Shown: one piece after another, positions 1-7,272 of the stretch
Layout of the letters: each line of letters opens with the position of its first letter
Position numbering within the stretch: the stretch's first letter is position 1
Source: CAZPZZ01 sp964591245
Lineage (GTDB): Bacteria; Acidobacteriota; Vicinamibacteria; Vicinamibacterales; UBA8438
Assembly: GCA_964591245.1 (NCBI GenBank)
Contig: CAZPZZ010000119.1
Coordinates: 1-13,004, forward strand
Direction of reading: 5' to 3'
Length of the DNA stretch: 13,004 nt
Position numbers and translations under genes: made by a program
Notes under the pieces: model-generated
Seen by the model: the letters and a program-made list of their open reading frames with translations, nothing else
Told to the model about the DNA's origin: nothing
Databases searched by the model: none

Positions 1-772
1 AGCGTAGAAAATTCTGAGCTTCTTCCTTTGAGTAATCAAGATACCACAGAGGTCTGATAAATTTAACTCGATCTATGACAGCTGACTTAAGAAACCTTGA
101 GAAAGTCATCAAAGGGTAGGTTTTGAGCGGAAGTCTACCGAAGTGCTTATGGATAGATTGGATATAGCGTCCATCAAAATAGTTACAACCAAGAGGAGTG
201 ATTCCTTCTGTGGTAAAAGAATGTCCTTCGAGGATAAATTTAACTGAATATTTTGCGGCCACTTGACGAAGCAGATAAGCATAGCCAAGATCTGTAGACG
301 AATCAATTTCGGAAACCCCTGAAAGAAAGAAGGACCGAAATATATCATCAGCTTCTTTGTTATCAACAACGTGAGTATATAGATCAATATCTAAGCCTGC
401 AAGAACCTTCTGAATATTCATAGTGGCAATGGCAGAGTTCCAAGTATTATCGTAATGCACTGCAAGTGGTCGTAATCCCCAAACTTCCTTGGCCATATAT
501 AGCAAATAAGAGGAATCGGTCCCTCCACTTACACCAACGATACAATCGTACACTTTTCCTCGACCGACTTTCTTAATCTCCTTCAAAATTGATTCGAACA
601 GTTTGTGGCCTTTCTCCGTACCCGTGCCATATTGTTCCTTCAAATAATCAATTTGATAACAGTAATTGCAAATACCATTTTGATCAAAAGAAATTGAAGG
701 CATGCGTTCATCGTATATACAACGCATGCAAATTTGCAGATTAGCTTGCTTGATATCTGGATTTAGAGCCAT
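1..772 (-). CDS. wbpG: WbpG/WbuX-type N-acetyl sugar amidotransferase, 3' end cut by window
   Basis: The first 257 residues are visible; the family is usually about 370-380 residues, so the C-terminal third lies beyond the left edge. Two CxxC pairs (C15/C18 and C35/C38) form the N-terminal zinc-ribbon-like module. They are followed by the PP-loop SGGTDSS at residues 82-88, the ATP-pyrophosphatase signature. In the known family (Pseudomonas WbpG), the enzyme uses ammonia from a HisH/HisF-like pair to turn an acetamido group of a nucleotide-linked sugar into an acetamidino group in the cytoplasm. The ATG at 772 is preceded by AGGTG (782-786) with a 9-nt spacer, so the start is well supported. 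It is the last gene seen in the direction of transcription and lies 229 bp after the glycosyltransferase. HisH/HisF-like partners would be expected to the left of the window but are not visible. The exact sugar substrate is inferred only from context. Confidence 0.88.
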   Translation of the reverse strand, partial: MALNPDIKQANLQICMRCIYDERMPSISFDQNGICNYCYQIDYLKEQYGTGTEKGHKLFESILKEIKKVGRGKVYDCIVGVSGGTDSSYLLYMAKEVWGLRPLAVHYDNTWNSAIATMNIQKVLAGLDIDLYTHVVDNKEADDIFRSFFLSGVSEIDSSTDLGYAYLLRQVAAKYSVKFILEGHSFTTEGITPLGCNYFDGRYIQSIHKHFGRLPLKTYPLMTFSRFLKSAVIDRVKFIRPLWYLDYSKEEAQNFLR

Positions 773-859
773 TCTTGATGACACCTAGCTCCCTCTGTAA
801 TTAATTGATAATTCACCACGCAATTTCCAATATTGGCAACCAACAACTTTAATCTCATT

Positions 860-874
860 GGACAATGTTTGTCC
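860..874. repeat. short inverted repeat in the spacer upstream of the WbpG-like gene
   Basis: The arms GGACAA and TTGTCC are perfect complements separated by 3 nt. The site lies 88 bp before the start of the WbpG-like gene, in a 229-bp spacer that otherwise holds only a 10-bp palindrome (CCAATATTGG, 827-836) and no convincing promoter hexamers. A regulator-binding site is possible, but 6-bp arms can occur by chance. Confidence 0.3.
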
Positions 875-1001
875 CATTCTAAATCAGCCGTAAGAATTCC
901 TAAAAATTTTTCATCCGATTGTTAATTCTTATCGATCATAACACTTTAACAAGAAGACAAATGTACTTTAAAAATTAACACCTAAGATTTTCTTATTGTT
1001 C

Positions 1002-2825
1002 CTACCGCGTTGATTCTGGTTGCAGTGCTTGCTCCAAAACTAATAAAATTTGTCTGCCAACATCCTTGGCTCTTCCATCCAAATCGGTTACTCTTCTAGA
1101 GACCTCTTTAACGCTATTTTGTTTTATTCTATAATATTCCTGATCTTCTAGTAGACGTATAACCATATCGACATACTCTTGATGAGACACAGCCACAAGT
1201 TCAGAATCACGCAAAGGAAGATATGGATCAATAAAAGAAGAAATATTCTCATCCATATAACTCACCACAGGTATTCCTTTAGCCATTACTTCTAGTGAAG
1301 ATTGCCCAGACCATATTGGCCACTGTTCACAAAAGATGTCAAGTGCCCAACCCAAAACGTGGGGGTCTGAGGTCCCTGAAATAATCACACGATCCCTTAA
1401 ACCATTTCTTGTAAAATAGTTCATTGCTAGCGAGCGGTCACCTGGACCAAACGCGAAAAAGATGACGTTATCCTTTTCATTAAGTATAGTTTTGATAACC
1501 GATAAATATTCTTCCCTCACCAACGCAAACCGACCGTAACATCCAATAATATATTCAGCTTGTGGTTTGAGTTGTTTCACTGCAGGATAAAACGTAGTCT
1601 CAAGATTTGATTGGGCTTCGACCTGAGGGTTTGGACCTTCAAGAAATCTGGATTCCAGCCAATTATATGATTCATAATCAATAATATCAGTTTTAATATT
1701 GTCATTTAATTTATCTTCCTTTGAGAGTAATAAGTAATCAACTCCTTCAAACTCAAAATAAACAAAACCAAAAGAAAAATATATTTGGATCGGGGCTACT
1801 CTAATACTGTAAATCAGCATCACCCAAAAATTAGCGTAATCACTTATCGCTACATCTATCCCATCATTATCAAATGAATTAAGTAAATGGCTCATCTTTT
1901 CTTGAACATCGACAATTTTATCAAATCTCCTTACCTTTACACCTAGATTTTTTAACTCTTCTACTGTTTCATCTGTTGTCGTTTCCAAAGCATACCAGTA
2001 GAAATCGAATTGATCAGCTGAACCGGAATACAAGCCTTTTAGAAAGCTGTAAAAAGCTCTTGTATTAGCGTATGGACCATAAAGAACAGTTTTATGTGAC
2101 AGAAAACATACTTTCTTCTTTTGAGCACCTCTTACAGAACGTCGAACAGGTTTAACAATTTTGGAAAAATCTGCTGAGAAATCGTCCATCATTTTCTGTC
2201 TAGTCACATCAATGACCAGATCTCTAATCTCCACTTGGTCGGCATCAGTTTCAGCAAAATGCCAAAAGAAAAAAAACGCAGCTTGGTAGTAATCATGTAA
2301 TATAACTAAATCAGTGATTGATAAAATATCTGTTTTCAAAAAATCACGAAAATAATCTCTCATACCAACAAAGTAACGAGACTTACAAAAATGATAGTAC
2401 ACAGACAATCTCTGAACACAAAAAACTCGGGTTTCTGGATCTGGTTCACTCTTTAATTCTATGACTTTATTTGCAATAATAGCGGTTTCATCTTCATCAA
2501 ATTGGAACCCACCACCATACTGAACTATAAGTTCGATAATTTCAAAATAGGTCTTTAAACTAATATTTTGTTCCAATAAAATCTTTTTCTTTCCCTGCCC
2601 AATCTCACCGAGGCCCTTAGAACAAAGCAAGAATAATATTGCCTGACTTGTAGCAGTTACATCCAGTACTTTCCTGAGATTTCTTAAAATTTCTCCTTGT
2701 GCTGGATTAACGTGCCATTCATATACAAGATATCTGATAAAATTAAGGCTTACTTCATTTTTTTGAGTAATGTAATCAATAAAATTTTGAACTTGATTCT
2801 CATTAAGTATAGTTGGAGAATTCAT
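1002..2825 (-). CDS. GT-B-fold glycosyltransferase with a helical N-terminal domain (HMW1C/GT41-like architecture)
   Basis: The protein is 607 residues. Residues 1 to about 235 look helical, with no recognised motif and no signal peptide. From about 237 the sequence has a GT-B layout: a first Rossmann-like half opening at KKKVCFLSH, then RVAPIQ near 342-347, the segment GRFALVREEYL near 431, FGPGDR near 459, and the donor-site segment GQSSLEVMAKGIPVV near 508-522. Total length and the helical-domain-plus-GT-B order resemble HMW1C-type cytoplasmic glycosyltransferases, and R-x-APIQ recalls GT41 enzymes, but this is a family-level guess. Transfer to a protein or to a lipid-linked glycan are both possible. 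I chose the ATG at 2825 because AAAGGT (2830-2835) stands 4 nt before it. An in-frame TTG at 2843 lacks any Shine-Dalgarno. It follows the acyltransferase by 77 bp. Confidence 0.8.
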   Translation of the reverse strand: MNSPTILNENQVQNFIDYITQKNEVSLNFIRYLVYEWHVNPAQGEILRNLRKVLDVTATSQAILFLLCSKGLGEIGQGKKKILLEQNISLKTYFEIIELIVQYGGGFQFDEDETAIIANKVIELKSEPDPETRVFCVQRLSVYYHFCKSRYFVGMRDYFRDFLKTDILSITDLVILHDYYQAAFFFFWHFAETDADQVEIRDLVIDVTRQKMMDDFSADFSKIVKPVRRSVRGAQKKKVCFLSHKTVLYGPYANTRAFYSFLKGLYSGSADQFDFYWYALETTTDETVEELKNLGVKVRRFDKIVDVQEKMSHLLNSFDNDGIDVAISDYANFWVMLIYSIRVAPIQIYFSFGFVYFEFEGVDYLLLSKEDKLNDNIKTDIIDYESYNWLESRFLEGPNPQVEAQSNLETTFYPAVKQLKPQAEYIIGCYGRFALVREEYLSVIKTILNEKDNVIFFAFGPGDRSLAMNYFTRNGLRDRVIISGTSDPHVLGWALDIFCEQWPIWSGQSSLEVMAKGIPVVSYMDENISSFIDPYLPLRDSELVAVSHQEYVDMVIRLLEDQEYYRIKQNSVKEVSRRVTDLDGRAKDVGRQILLVLEQALQPESTR

Positions 2826-2829
2826 ATTT

Positions 2830-2835
2830 ACCTTT
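2830..2835 (-). promoter_or_regulatory. Shine-Dalgarno deciding the glycosyltransferase start
   Basis: AAAGGT on the minus strand lies 4 nt upstream of the ATG at 2825. No comparable site precedes the in-frame TTG at 2843, so the shorter 607-residue product is favoured. Confidence 0.6.
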
Positions 2836-2902
2836 GTATCCAAAAGACAACATACGCTGAGTTCGCGACAGGCTCAACTTTTTCATTCCATAATAATTTT
2901 TT

Positions 2903-3421
2903 CTACATTTCTTCAATCCGAATGGGAACTCCCCATGCTCTAACACCTGAAGGGATATCACAGTTTACGAAAGACATTGCACCAATTACCGTCTGATCTC
3001 CAACCGTCACTCCCATTTGAACCACAGATTGAGGTCCAATATACACACCCGAACCAATCTTTGTCGGAGTTTTCTCTAGCTCTTCTTCACCAAGTGACAA
3101 TGACCACTCGACCGTATGATGCGAATAAATTTGAACACCCGCGCTAATCGAGCAATAATCTCCAATTTCCAGCCCACCAGTCCCATCAAGAATTACATTC
3201 GGACCGATCCACGTATTTTCTCCAACAGTCACATCTCCAATGATCAACACATTATCATAACAAGACGTACCTTTACCAAAACCATAATATTCTGCGGTTT
3301 CCCATCTATCAGTAAACAGATCTCCAAAAGAAACATGCCTTTTGAAACGATTTTTCATTTGTTCACGCAACTCGATATAGATGCTCTTTAATTTTCCCGT
3401 AAAAACATTATGATTCATCAT
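2903..3421 (-). CDS. hexapeptide-repeat (left-handed beta-helix) acyltransferase
   Basis: The 172-residue product starts with a short helix (ELREQMKNRFKR) and the conserved-looking stretch FGDLFTDRWETAEYYGFG. Hexapeptide coils of the [LIV]G-x4 type follow, such as IGDVTVGENTWIGPNVILDG and IGSGVYIGPQSVV, ending in the closing motif AWGVPIRI. Catalytic-type histidines sit in IYSHHTVEW. This family acetylates or otherwise acylates a sugar hydroxyl or amine with acyl-CoA in the cytoplasm. The ATG at 3421 is chosen because AGGA (3427-3430) lies 5 nt upstream. The frame stays open 50 codons further to a TTG at 3571, but those codons read as the decayed C-terminus of an asparagine-synthase-like gene and the TTG lacks a well-placed Shine-Dalgarno. 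The substrate is unknown; a sugar modified in this cluster is likely. Confidence 0.8.
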   Translation of the reverse strand: MMNHNVFTGKLKSIYIELREQMKNRFKRHVSFGDLFTDRWETAEYYGFGKGTSCYDNVLIIGDVTVGENTWIGPNVILDGTGGLEIGDYCSISAGVQIYSHHTVEWSLSLGEEELEKTPTKIGSGVYIGPQSVVQMGVTVGDQTVIGAMSFVNCDIPSGVRAWGVPIRIEEM

Positions 3422-3842
3422 TTCATTCCTAGAGGCTTCTACAACACCACTCAAAACCGAGTAAAAAACCAGATTAATAAACGCTTGCTGAAATCCCAAG
3501 TTATGTTTCCCGATAATATTCCGTACATATCTAAGATCTAAATATCTATTAATCCGAGTTGTATTACGCAACAGAAGATTCTAGATCCTGACGACGAAAA
3601 CAAGTAGTGGCAGGTACACTTAATCGATGTTTTTAGCCTATATAATAGTTTGGAAGAATAGTCATTTTTGTTGCTTTTCGGAGAACATTCTTTCCAATAT
3701 CTGTTTCAAGATAAATCGGATGAAATCTATCGACGTTTTGACCGAATACTTTCAAGTCGTATAAACCAGTTTTTTTGAGTCGCCTACAAAACCAAAGGCA
3801 CAAAAAAGATAAGTAAAATCTTCAATCAGTGACGAGACTCAA
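3422..3842 (-). pseudogene. decayed C-terminal part of an asparagine-synthase-like gene
   Basis: Read on the minus strand, pieces in different frames line up in order with the C-terminal part of asparagine synthases. One frame gives GKNVLRKA...ILPNYYIG, a TAA stop at 3633-3635, then KHRLSVPATTCFRRQDLESS. A shift near 3566-3571 leads into RYLDLRYVRNIIGKHNLG and a hydrophobic tail. The intact asnB next door has the same order: GKQILRD, HLPSHI, KQGFSAPDASWF, WLDPDPVQELLNQHFSG. LP to LD is about 38 residues here against 43 there. A further piece in another frame (3777-3842, SSLIEDFTYLFCAFGFVGDSKK) meets the first at a run of seven A residues (3770-3776), which suggests one more frameshift. The remnant diverges from the neighbouring asnB, so it is not a recent tandem copy. 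No PP-loop or N-terminal Cys2 domain is recognisable upstream. The match is by eye. Confidence 0.55.
3427..3430 (-). promoter_or_regulatory. Shine-Dalgarno deciding the acyltransferase start
   Basis: AGGA on the minus strand is 5 nt upstream of the ATG at 3421. It supports starting the acyltransferase there rather than at the TTG at 3571, whose nearest AGGA is 14 nt away. Confidence 0.5.
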
Positions 3843-3876
3843 CACATATGCTCAATCATCTGGTTCGTTTGTCAAT

Positions 3877-3892
3877 ATAGTTTCGAAACTAT
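3877..3892. repeat. perfect 16-bp palindrome
   Basis: ATAGTTTCGAAACTAT is self-complementary with no loop. With a one-base bulge the complementarity extends by three more pairs (CAA/TTG). It could be an operator-like site or the remnant of a mobile-element end. No regulator or element is visible nearby. Confidence 0.35.
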
Positions 3893-4026
3893 TTGAATTG
3901 GGAAACCAGCCCGTATCACTCTCTGCTAACATAATACCTATTCTACGCGACTCCAAGCCTCACTTTATAACCTGCCTGTTCAATATCCCACCAACATAAC
4001 AGCTACATCATGACAACTACATATAG

Positions 4027-4063
4027 ATTGCTCAAAACGTCGAACCGTAACGCTTTGAGCAAT
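4027..4063 (-). terminator. hairpin downstream of asnB, probable transcription terminator or mRNA 3'-end stabiliser
   Basis: Two 14-nt arms (4027-4040 and 4050-4063) flank a 9-nt loop, about 60 bp after the asnB stop. In minus-strand RNA the single non-Watson-Crick position is a G-U wobble, while in plus-strand RNA it would be an A-C mismatch. The hairpin is therefore best formed in the sense transcript of this operon. No clear U-tract follows, so it may stabilise or process the mRNA rather than act as a classical intrinsic terminator. Confidence 0.55.
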
Positions 4064-4123
4064 CGTTCCAAAATCAAGGACATCATACACTACTACTAGC
4101 TAACCTGAACTGGTTGCATCACA

Positions 4124-6222
4124 TCACACAATGTACTCCTTTAACCACTGATCAACATTTAACAGCGACCACACTAGCAAACGCCGATTCTGTGCCCCTG
4201 AAAAATGTTGGTTGAGTAATTCTTGCACTGGATCTGGATCTAACCACTGATAAATAGCGGCATTCTTGTCCATAAGCTTGCTCTTAACAAAGTCAATACT
4301 TTCCCCTTTGAACCAGCTAGCATCCGGAGCACTGAAACCTTGTTTGACGGCATTGACAATATGACTGGGAAGGTGCTCCCGTATAACATCACGCAGAATC
4401 TGTTTACCATCCTTAGTTTTTAAAAAGAATTGGCTTTGTTTATCGCCTGGTTGATTTTCGTCAATTCTTACTACTTCACCTAAATTATTTAGCTTAAGAT
4501 TAACTGGACACTTCATAGCAAAATCAACTAAGTCATTATCTAAGAATGGCAACCGCGTCTCCAGACTATGAGACATGCTCAATTTATCTTCTACAACTAA
4601 CAAACCATGGAGAAAAGTCTTGGCTTCAAAATAAAAAGAATGGTTAATATAATCTTCTGGACAGCTAAGTTCATTGTTATGGTGGAGAAAAACATCGCGG
4701 AAGATGTCACGAGTCCGAACATCTTTAACATCATTCCAAATCGGAGAAAAAACACACTTAAGATTCCTATTTTCAACTAACCTCTGCCAATAAAGATAGT
4801 ATTGATCAATATATTCCTCAAAACCACTACTATTGGCCACGCGATAATAACGCCAAGGGTAACCACCGAACATTTCATCACTAGCCCCTCCAGAAAGAAC
4901 AACCTTAACAAACTTACTAGCTAGTCGAGCAACATAATAATTAGGATAACTTTGTCCAACACGCGGTTCTTCAAGAGCCTTAGTAAAGACAGGTAAACAA
5001 CGTTCCATATCGCCCGCTTTAAGTATTATTTCGTAGTGTTCAGTCTTAAATTTCGCAGACATAGCTTCAGCTTTGATCCGTTCATCGAAAGCCAGCTCAA
5101 GACCTGAAGCTGAACTGAGGTCAAAACCACAAGTAAAAGTCTTAATATAAGGCAGTTCCTTGGAAGCCAAGGCAACTAAGGTCCCAGAATCTATGCCACC
5201 AGATAGATAAGCCCCCAACTCTACATCTGCCACTAACTGCCGCTTGACAGCTTGGTTGATTAACCTACCTAATTCTTCTTGGTATTCTTCTGTCTTAAGA
5301 ATTTTATCTGGTTTACAGAAATGGTAATCCCAATAGAGGGTTAAAGTTGGCTGAAAGTTTTCAGAAGCTGAAGTGTTTTTTGTTGGCTGCTGTTTACAAA
5401 TCTTCTGTATAGGCAAAGTAAATCTGCTCCCAAGCGGCAATTGTAGGTAATGCCCCATTGGCAAAATCCGGATATCTTCCAATAAAGTCCGGTCAGTGAA
5501 GATATTCTGAAAGGTAAAGTATTCCAGCAAAGCTTTCTTGTCTAATTTCCGCTCAGCAGAGGGATGTGCCAAGATAGCTTTCTGTTCTGAACCAAAGAGG
5601 AAAGTCTCCCCCCAACAAGCATAGTAAATTGGTTTAATGCCGTAACGATCCCGAACCAAGAAAAGCGACTGTCGACGTTTATCCCATACAGCAAAGGCAA
5701 ACATACCGTTAAATCGATAGACGCAATCGGGCCCCCATTCCACCCAAGCGTTAAGAACCACTTCGGAATCTGTCTGTGAGTAAAATTCATGCCTGCGCGA
5801 TTCAAGTTCCCGGCGAAGCTCCCGAAAATTATAAATCTCACCATTATAGCTTAGGATAACTTGTTGGTCTTCAGAAATCATAGGCTGATGTCCCAAAGGG
5901 GAAAGATCAATGATCGCTAGCCGCCGATGACCTAATCCAATGAAGCTATCATGGTAAANNNNNNNNNNNNNNNNNNNNNNNNNNNNNNNNNNNNNNNNNN
6001 NNNNNNNNNNNNNNNNNNNNNNNNNNNNNNNNNNNNNNNNNNNNNNNNNNNNNNNNNNAGATCAATGATCGCTAGCCGCCGATGACCTAATCCAATGAAG
6101 CTATCATGGTAAAACCCTTCACCATCTGGGCCACGATGGGCAACGGCATCGGTCATTTTGTGGAGGGCAGCAAGCGAAACCGCTTCTCCATCTAAGTTAA
6201 AGATCCCCGCTATGCCACACAC
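4124..6222 (-). CDS. asnB: glutamine-hydrolysing asparagine synthase-type amidotransferase, interrupted by an assembly gap
   Basis: After removing the N run and one copy of the flanking 55-bp repeat, the two halves join in one frame as a 647-residue protein, a normal length for the family. The N-terminus is a class II glutamine amidotransferase domain: Cys2 nucleophile after the GTG start, AHRGPDGEG, GHRRLAIID, YNGEIYNF. The C-terminal synthetase domain carries the PP-loop SGGIDS (about 289-294), LSGGASDEMFGGY and LETRLPFLDNDLVDFA. It transfers ammonia from glutamine to a carboxylate activated by ATP. In sugar loci, AsnB relatives such as WbpS amidate uronic acids, which fits this context better than free asparagine synthesis; that is inference. 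The start is GTG at 6222, with AAAGGA (6230-6235) 7 nt upstream overlapping the methyltransferase stop, so the two genes are coupled. The apparent interruption is not biological. Confidence 0.92.
5904..5958. repeat. 55-bp duplicate, left copy of contig-end overlap
   Basis: This stretch is identical over all 55 bases to 6059-6113. The two copies directly abut the N run, one on each side, as expected when two contigs share an unmerged assembler overlap. Confidence 0.9.
5959..6058. other. assembly gap (100 N)
   Basis: Exactly 100 undetermined bases lie inside asnB. The round number is a conventional scaffolding gap of unknown length. Because both edges carry the same 55 bp, and dropping 155 bases restores the asnB frame, the true gap is probably minus 55, meaning no sequence is missing. 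Confidence 0.95.
6059..6113. repeat. 55-bp duplicate, right copy of contig-end overlap
   Basis: This is the identical partner of 5904-5958 on the other side of the N run. It encodes the asnB segment around GLGHRRLAIID a second time. Confidence 0.9.
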
Positions 6223-6225
6223 GTA

Positions 6226-7272
6226 TTATTCCTTTATAGACCTTACTGTAAAACCAGACTCTTGCTCGTTAAAGTGAATGATTTTCAGACCCGCTTCTTG
6301 GCACCATTGTAGAACTTCGTCTTTCGTTTGCCTATGTGCATAGCGGGGATGATACCAATCAAAGTTAACGTGATTGTTCTCTTCAAAACTGAATTTTTCG
6401 TTCCAAAACAACTTAGCAAAATGCCAATAAATTAGACGTTGAACGTCATGAGTACCAAACTTTATACCTAAGTATGGGATGTCCTCCGGAACATCGATAG
6501 TAACATCAAGCTCAGCTAAAGCCTGACCCAGTTTTGTCAGAGGACGGATCTTCTCCCAAGCCTCTTGAGGGGATAAATGAGATATTGCATTGCGTATATG
6601 ATCATCTGTAAATTCGCGAATAGGAGACTTCTTTTTATATACATAGAACAAAAACTCACCTTTAGGTTTAAGGTGACCAACAACTGTTTTTAATGCCCTC
6701 TCAGTGGAAGGGGTATGATGTAAAACCCCTTCCGAAAAAATCGTATCAAATATTGATTCTCCAAAGGGTAATTTCAGCAAATCAGCTTGAATAAAGTACC
6801 TGCCTTCTGTCACAGCCAATCGTTCTTTGGCAATGTCAATTGCCCTTGATATATCAACGCCAACATAGCCAGATGCAGAGCTATCTTCCAACCATAAGAA
6901 GCTAGAATACCCACCACCACAACCAACATCCAGTATAAGATCTCGATTTCCAAAATAGTCTTTCATATCAATTTCATCTTTGAAACCATAGCGTTCAATC
7001 AACCATGTTTTAGCATTTTGCTGTAGCGCGGAAGAATTGTATGTATGTGTTTGTTCCCATTTGAACTCAAAACTCTCTTTAGTCTGCTGTTGGTCATCTG
7101 TAACTTGAGTGACAAAGCGGGGAATTCCGTTTTCTATAGGATAAACAGAGACATTTCCTGAGTTCAAAGTGCCCGTCAAAATATTCCCAAAATTATCAAA
7201 AACCTCTTGATGCAGACTCAAGCTCGTCCTTGATATTGGATCAATCAAAATATCTAACAGAAATTTATCCAT
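6226..7272 (-). CDS. class I SAM-dependent methyltransferase with a Trm112-like N-terminal segment
   Basis: The 348-residue product has a SAM-binding Rossmann core: motif I LDVGCGGG at 114-121, the acidic end of beta-2 at D140 (VGVDIS), FIQADLLKLPFGESIFD near 160-176, and the post-motif GVLHHTP. Residues 1-53 (ILIDPISRTSLSL...YPIENGIPRFV) resemble the small Trm112-like module often found in front of such methyltransferases, but without cysteines, so it probably binds no zinc. The roughly 120 C-terminal residues are family-specific and unassigned. It overlaps the upstream aminotransferase stop by 8 nt, and its stop lies 3 nt before the asnB GTG, so it sits mid-operon and is probably translationally coupled. 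Its role is likely O- or N-methylation of a sugar of this locus. The substrate cannot be read from the sequence. Confidence 0.85.
   Translation of the reverse strand: MDKFLLDILIDPISRTSLSLHQEVFDNFGNILTGTLNSGNVSVYPIENGIPRFVTQVTDDQQQTKESFEFKWEQTHTYNSSALQQNAKTWLIERYGFKDEIDMKDYFGNRDLILDVGCGGGYSSFLWLEDSSASGYVGVDISRAIDIAKERLAVTEGRYFIQADLLKLPFGESIFDTIFSEGVLHHTPSTERALKTVVGHLKPKGEFLFYVYKKKSPIREFTDDHIRNAISHLSPQEAWEKIRPLTKLGQALAELDVTIDVPEDIPYLGIKFGTHDVQRLIYWHFAKLFWNEKFSFEENNHVNFDWYHPRYAHRQTKDEVLQWCQEAGLKIIHFNEQESGFTVRSIKE
6230..6235 (-). promoter_or_regulatory. Shine-Dalgarno for the GTG start of asnB
   Basis: AAAGGA on the minus strand lies 7 nt upstream of the GTG at 6222, inside the last codons of the methyltransferase. 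The encoded Met-Cys start is required, because Cys2 is the amidotransferase nucleophile. Confidence 0.75.

Larger units (their letters stand above)
3843..4123. other. gene-poor stretch between asnB and the pseudogene
   Basis: No intact gene is visible here. On the minus strand two short protein-like pieces occur (3855-3959, containing LAESDTGWFPNSNSFETIL; and a piece ending at the stop 3943-3945, containing EQAGYKVRLGVA). They could be more of the decayed gene, but their lengths are within chance for AT-rich DNA. The stretch also holds a perfect 16-bp palindrome (3877-3892) and a long hairpin (4027-4063). Confidence 0.5.

Noticed and set aside
109..387. Open frame of 92 codons on the minus strand inside the WbpG-like gene
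   Set aside because: It lies out of frame within the well-supported amidotransferase and has no recognisable domain.
773..1001. Sigma-54 or sigma-28 promoter before the WbpG-like gene
   Set aside because: The TGGGAC...TTGTCC and TAAAGTT...GCCAATAT strings have wrong bases or wrong spacing for those promoters.
5542..5844. Open frame of 100 codons on the minus strand inside asnB
   Set aside because: It overlaps conserved AsnB motifs in another frame and reads as a shadow.
5904..6113. A true 55-bp tandem duplication or insertion breaking asnB
   Set aside because: The identical ends touch a 100-N gap exactly, and collapsing them restores the frame, so an assembly artefact is far more likely.
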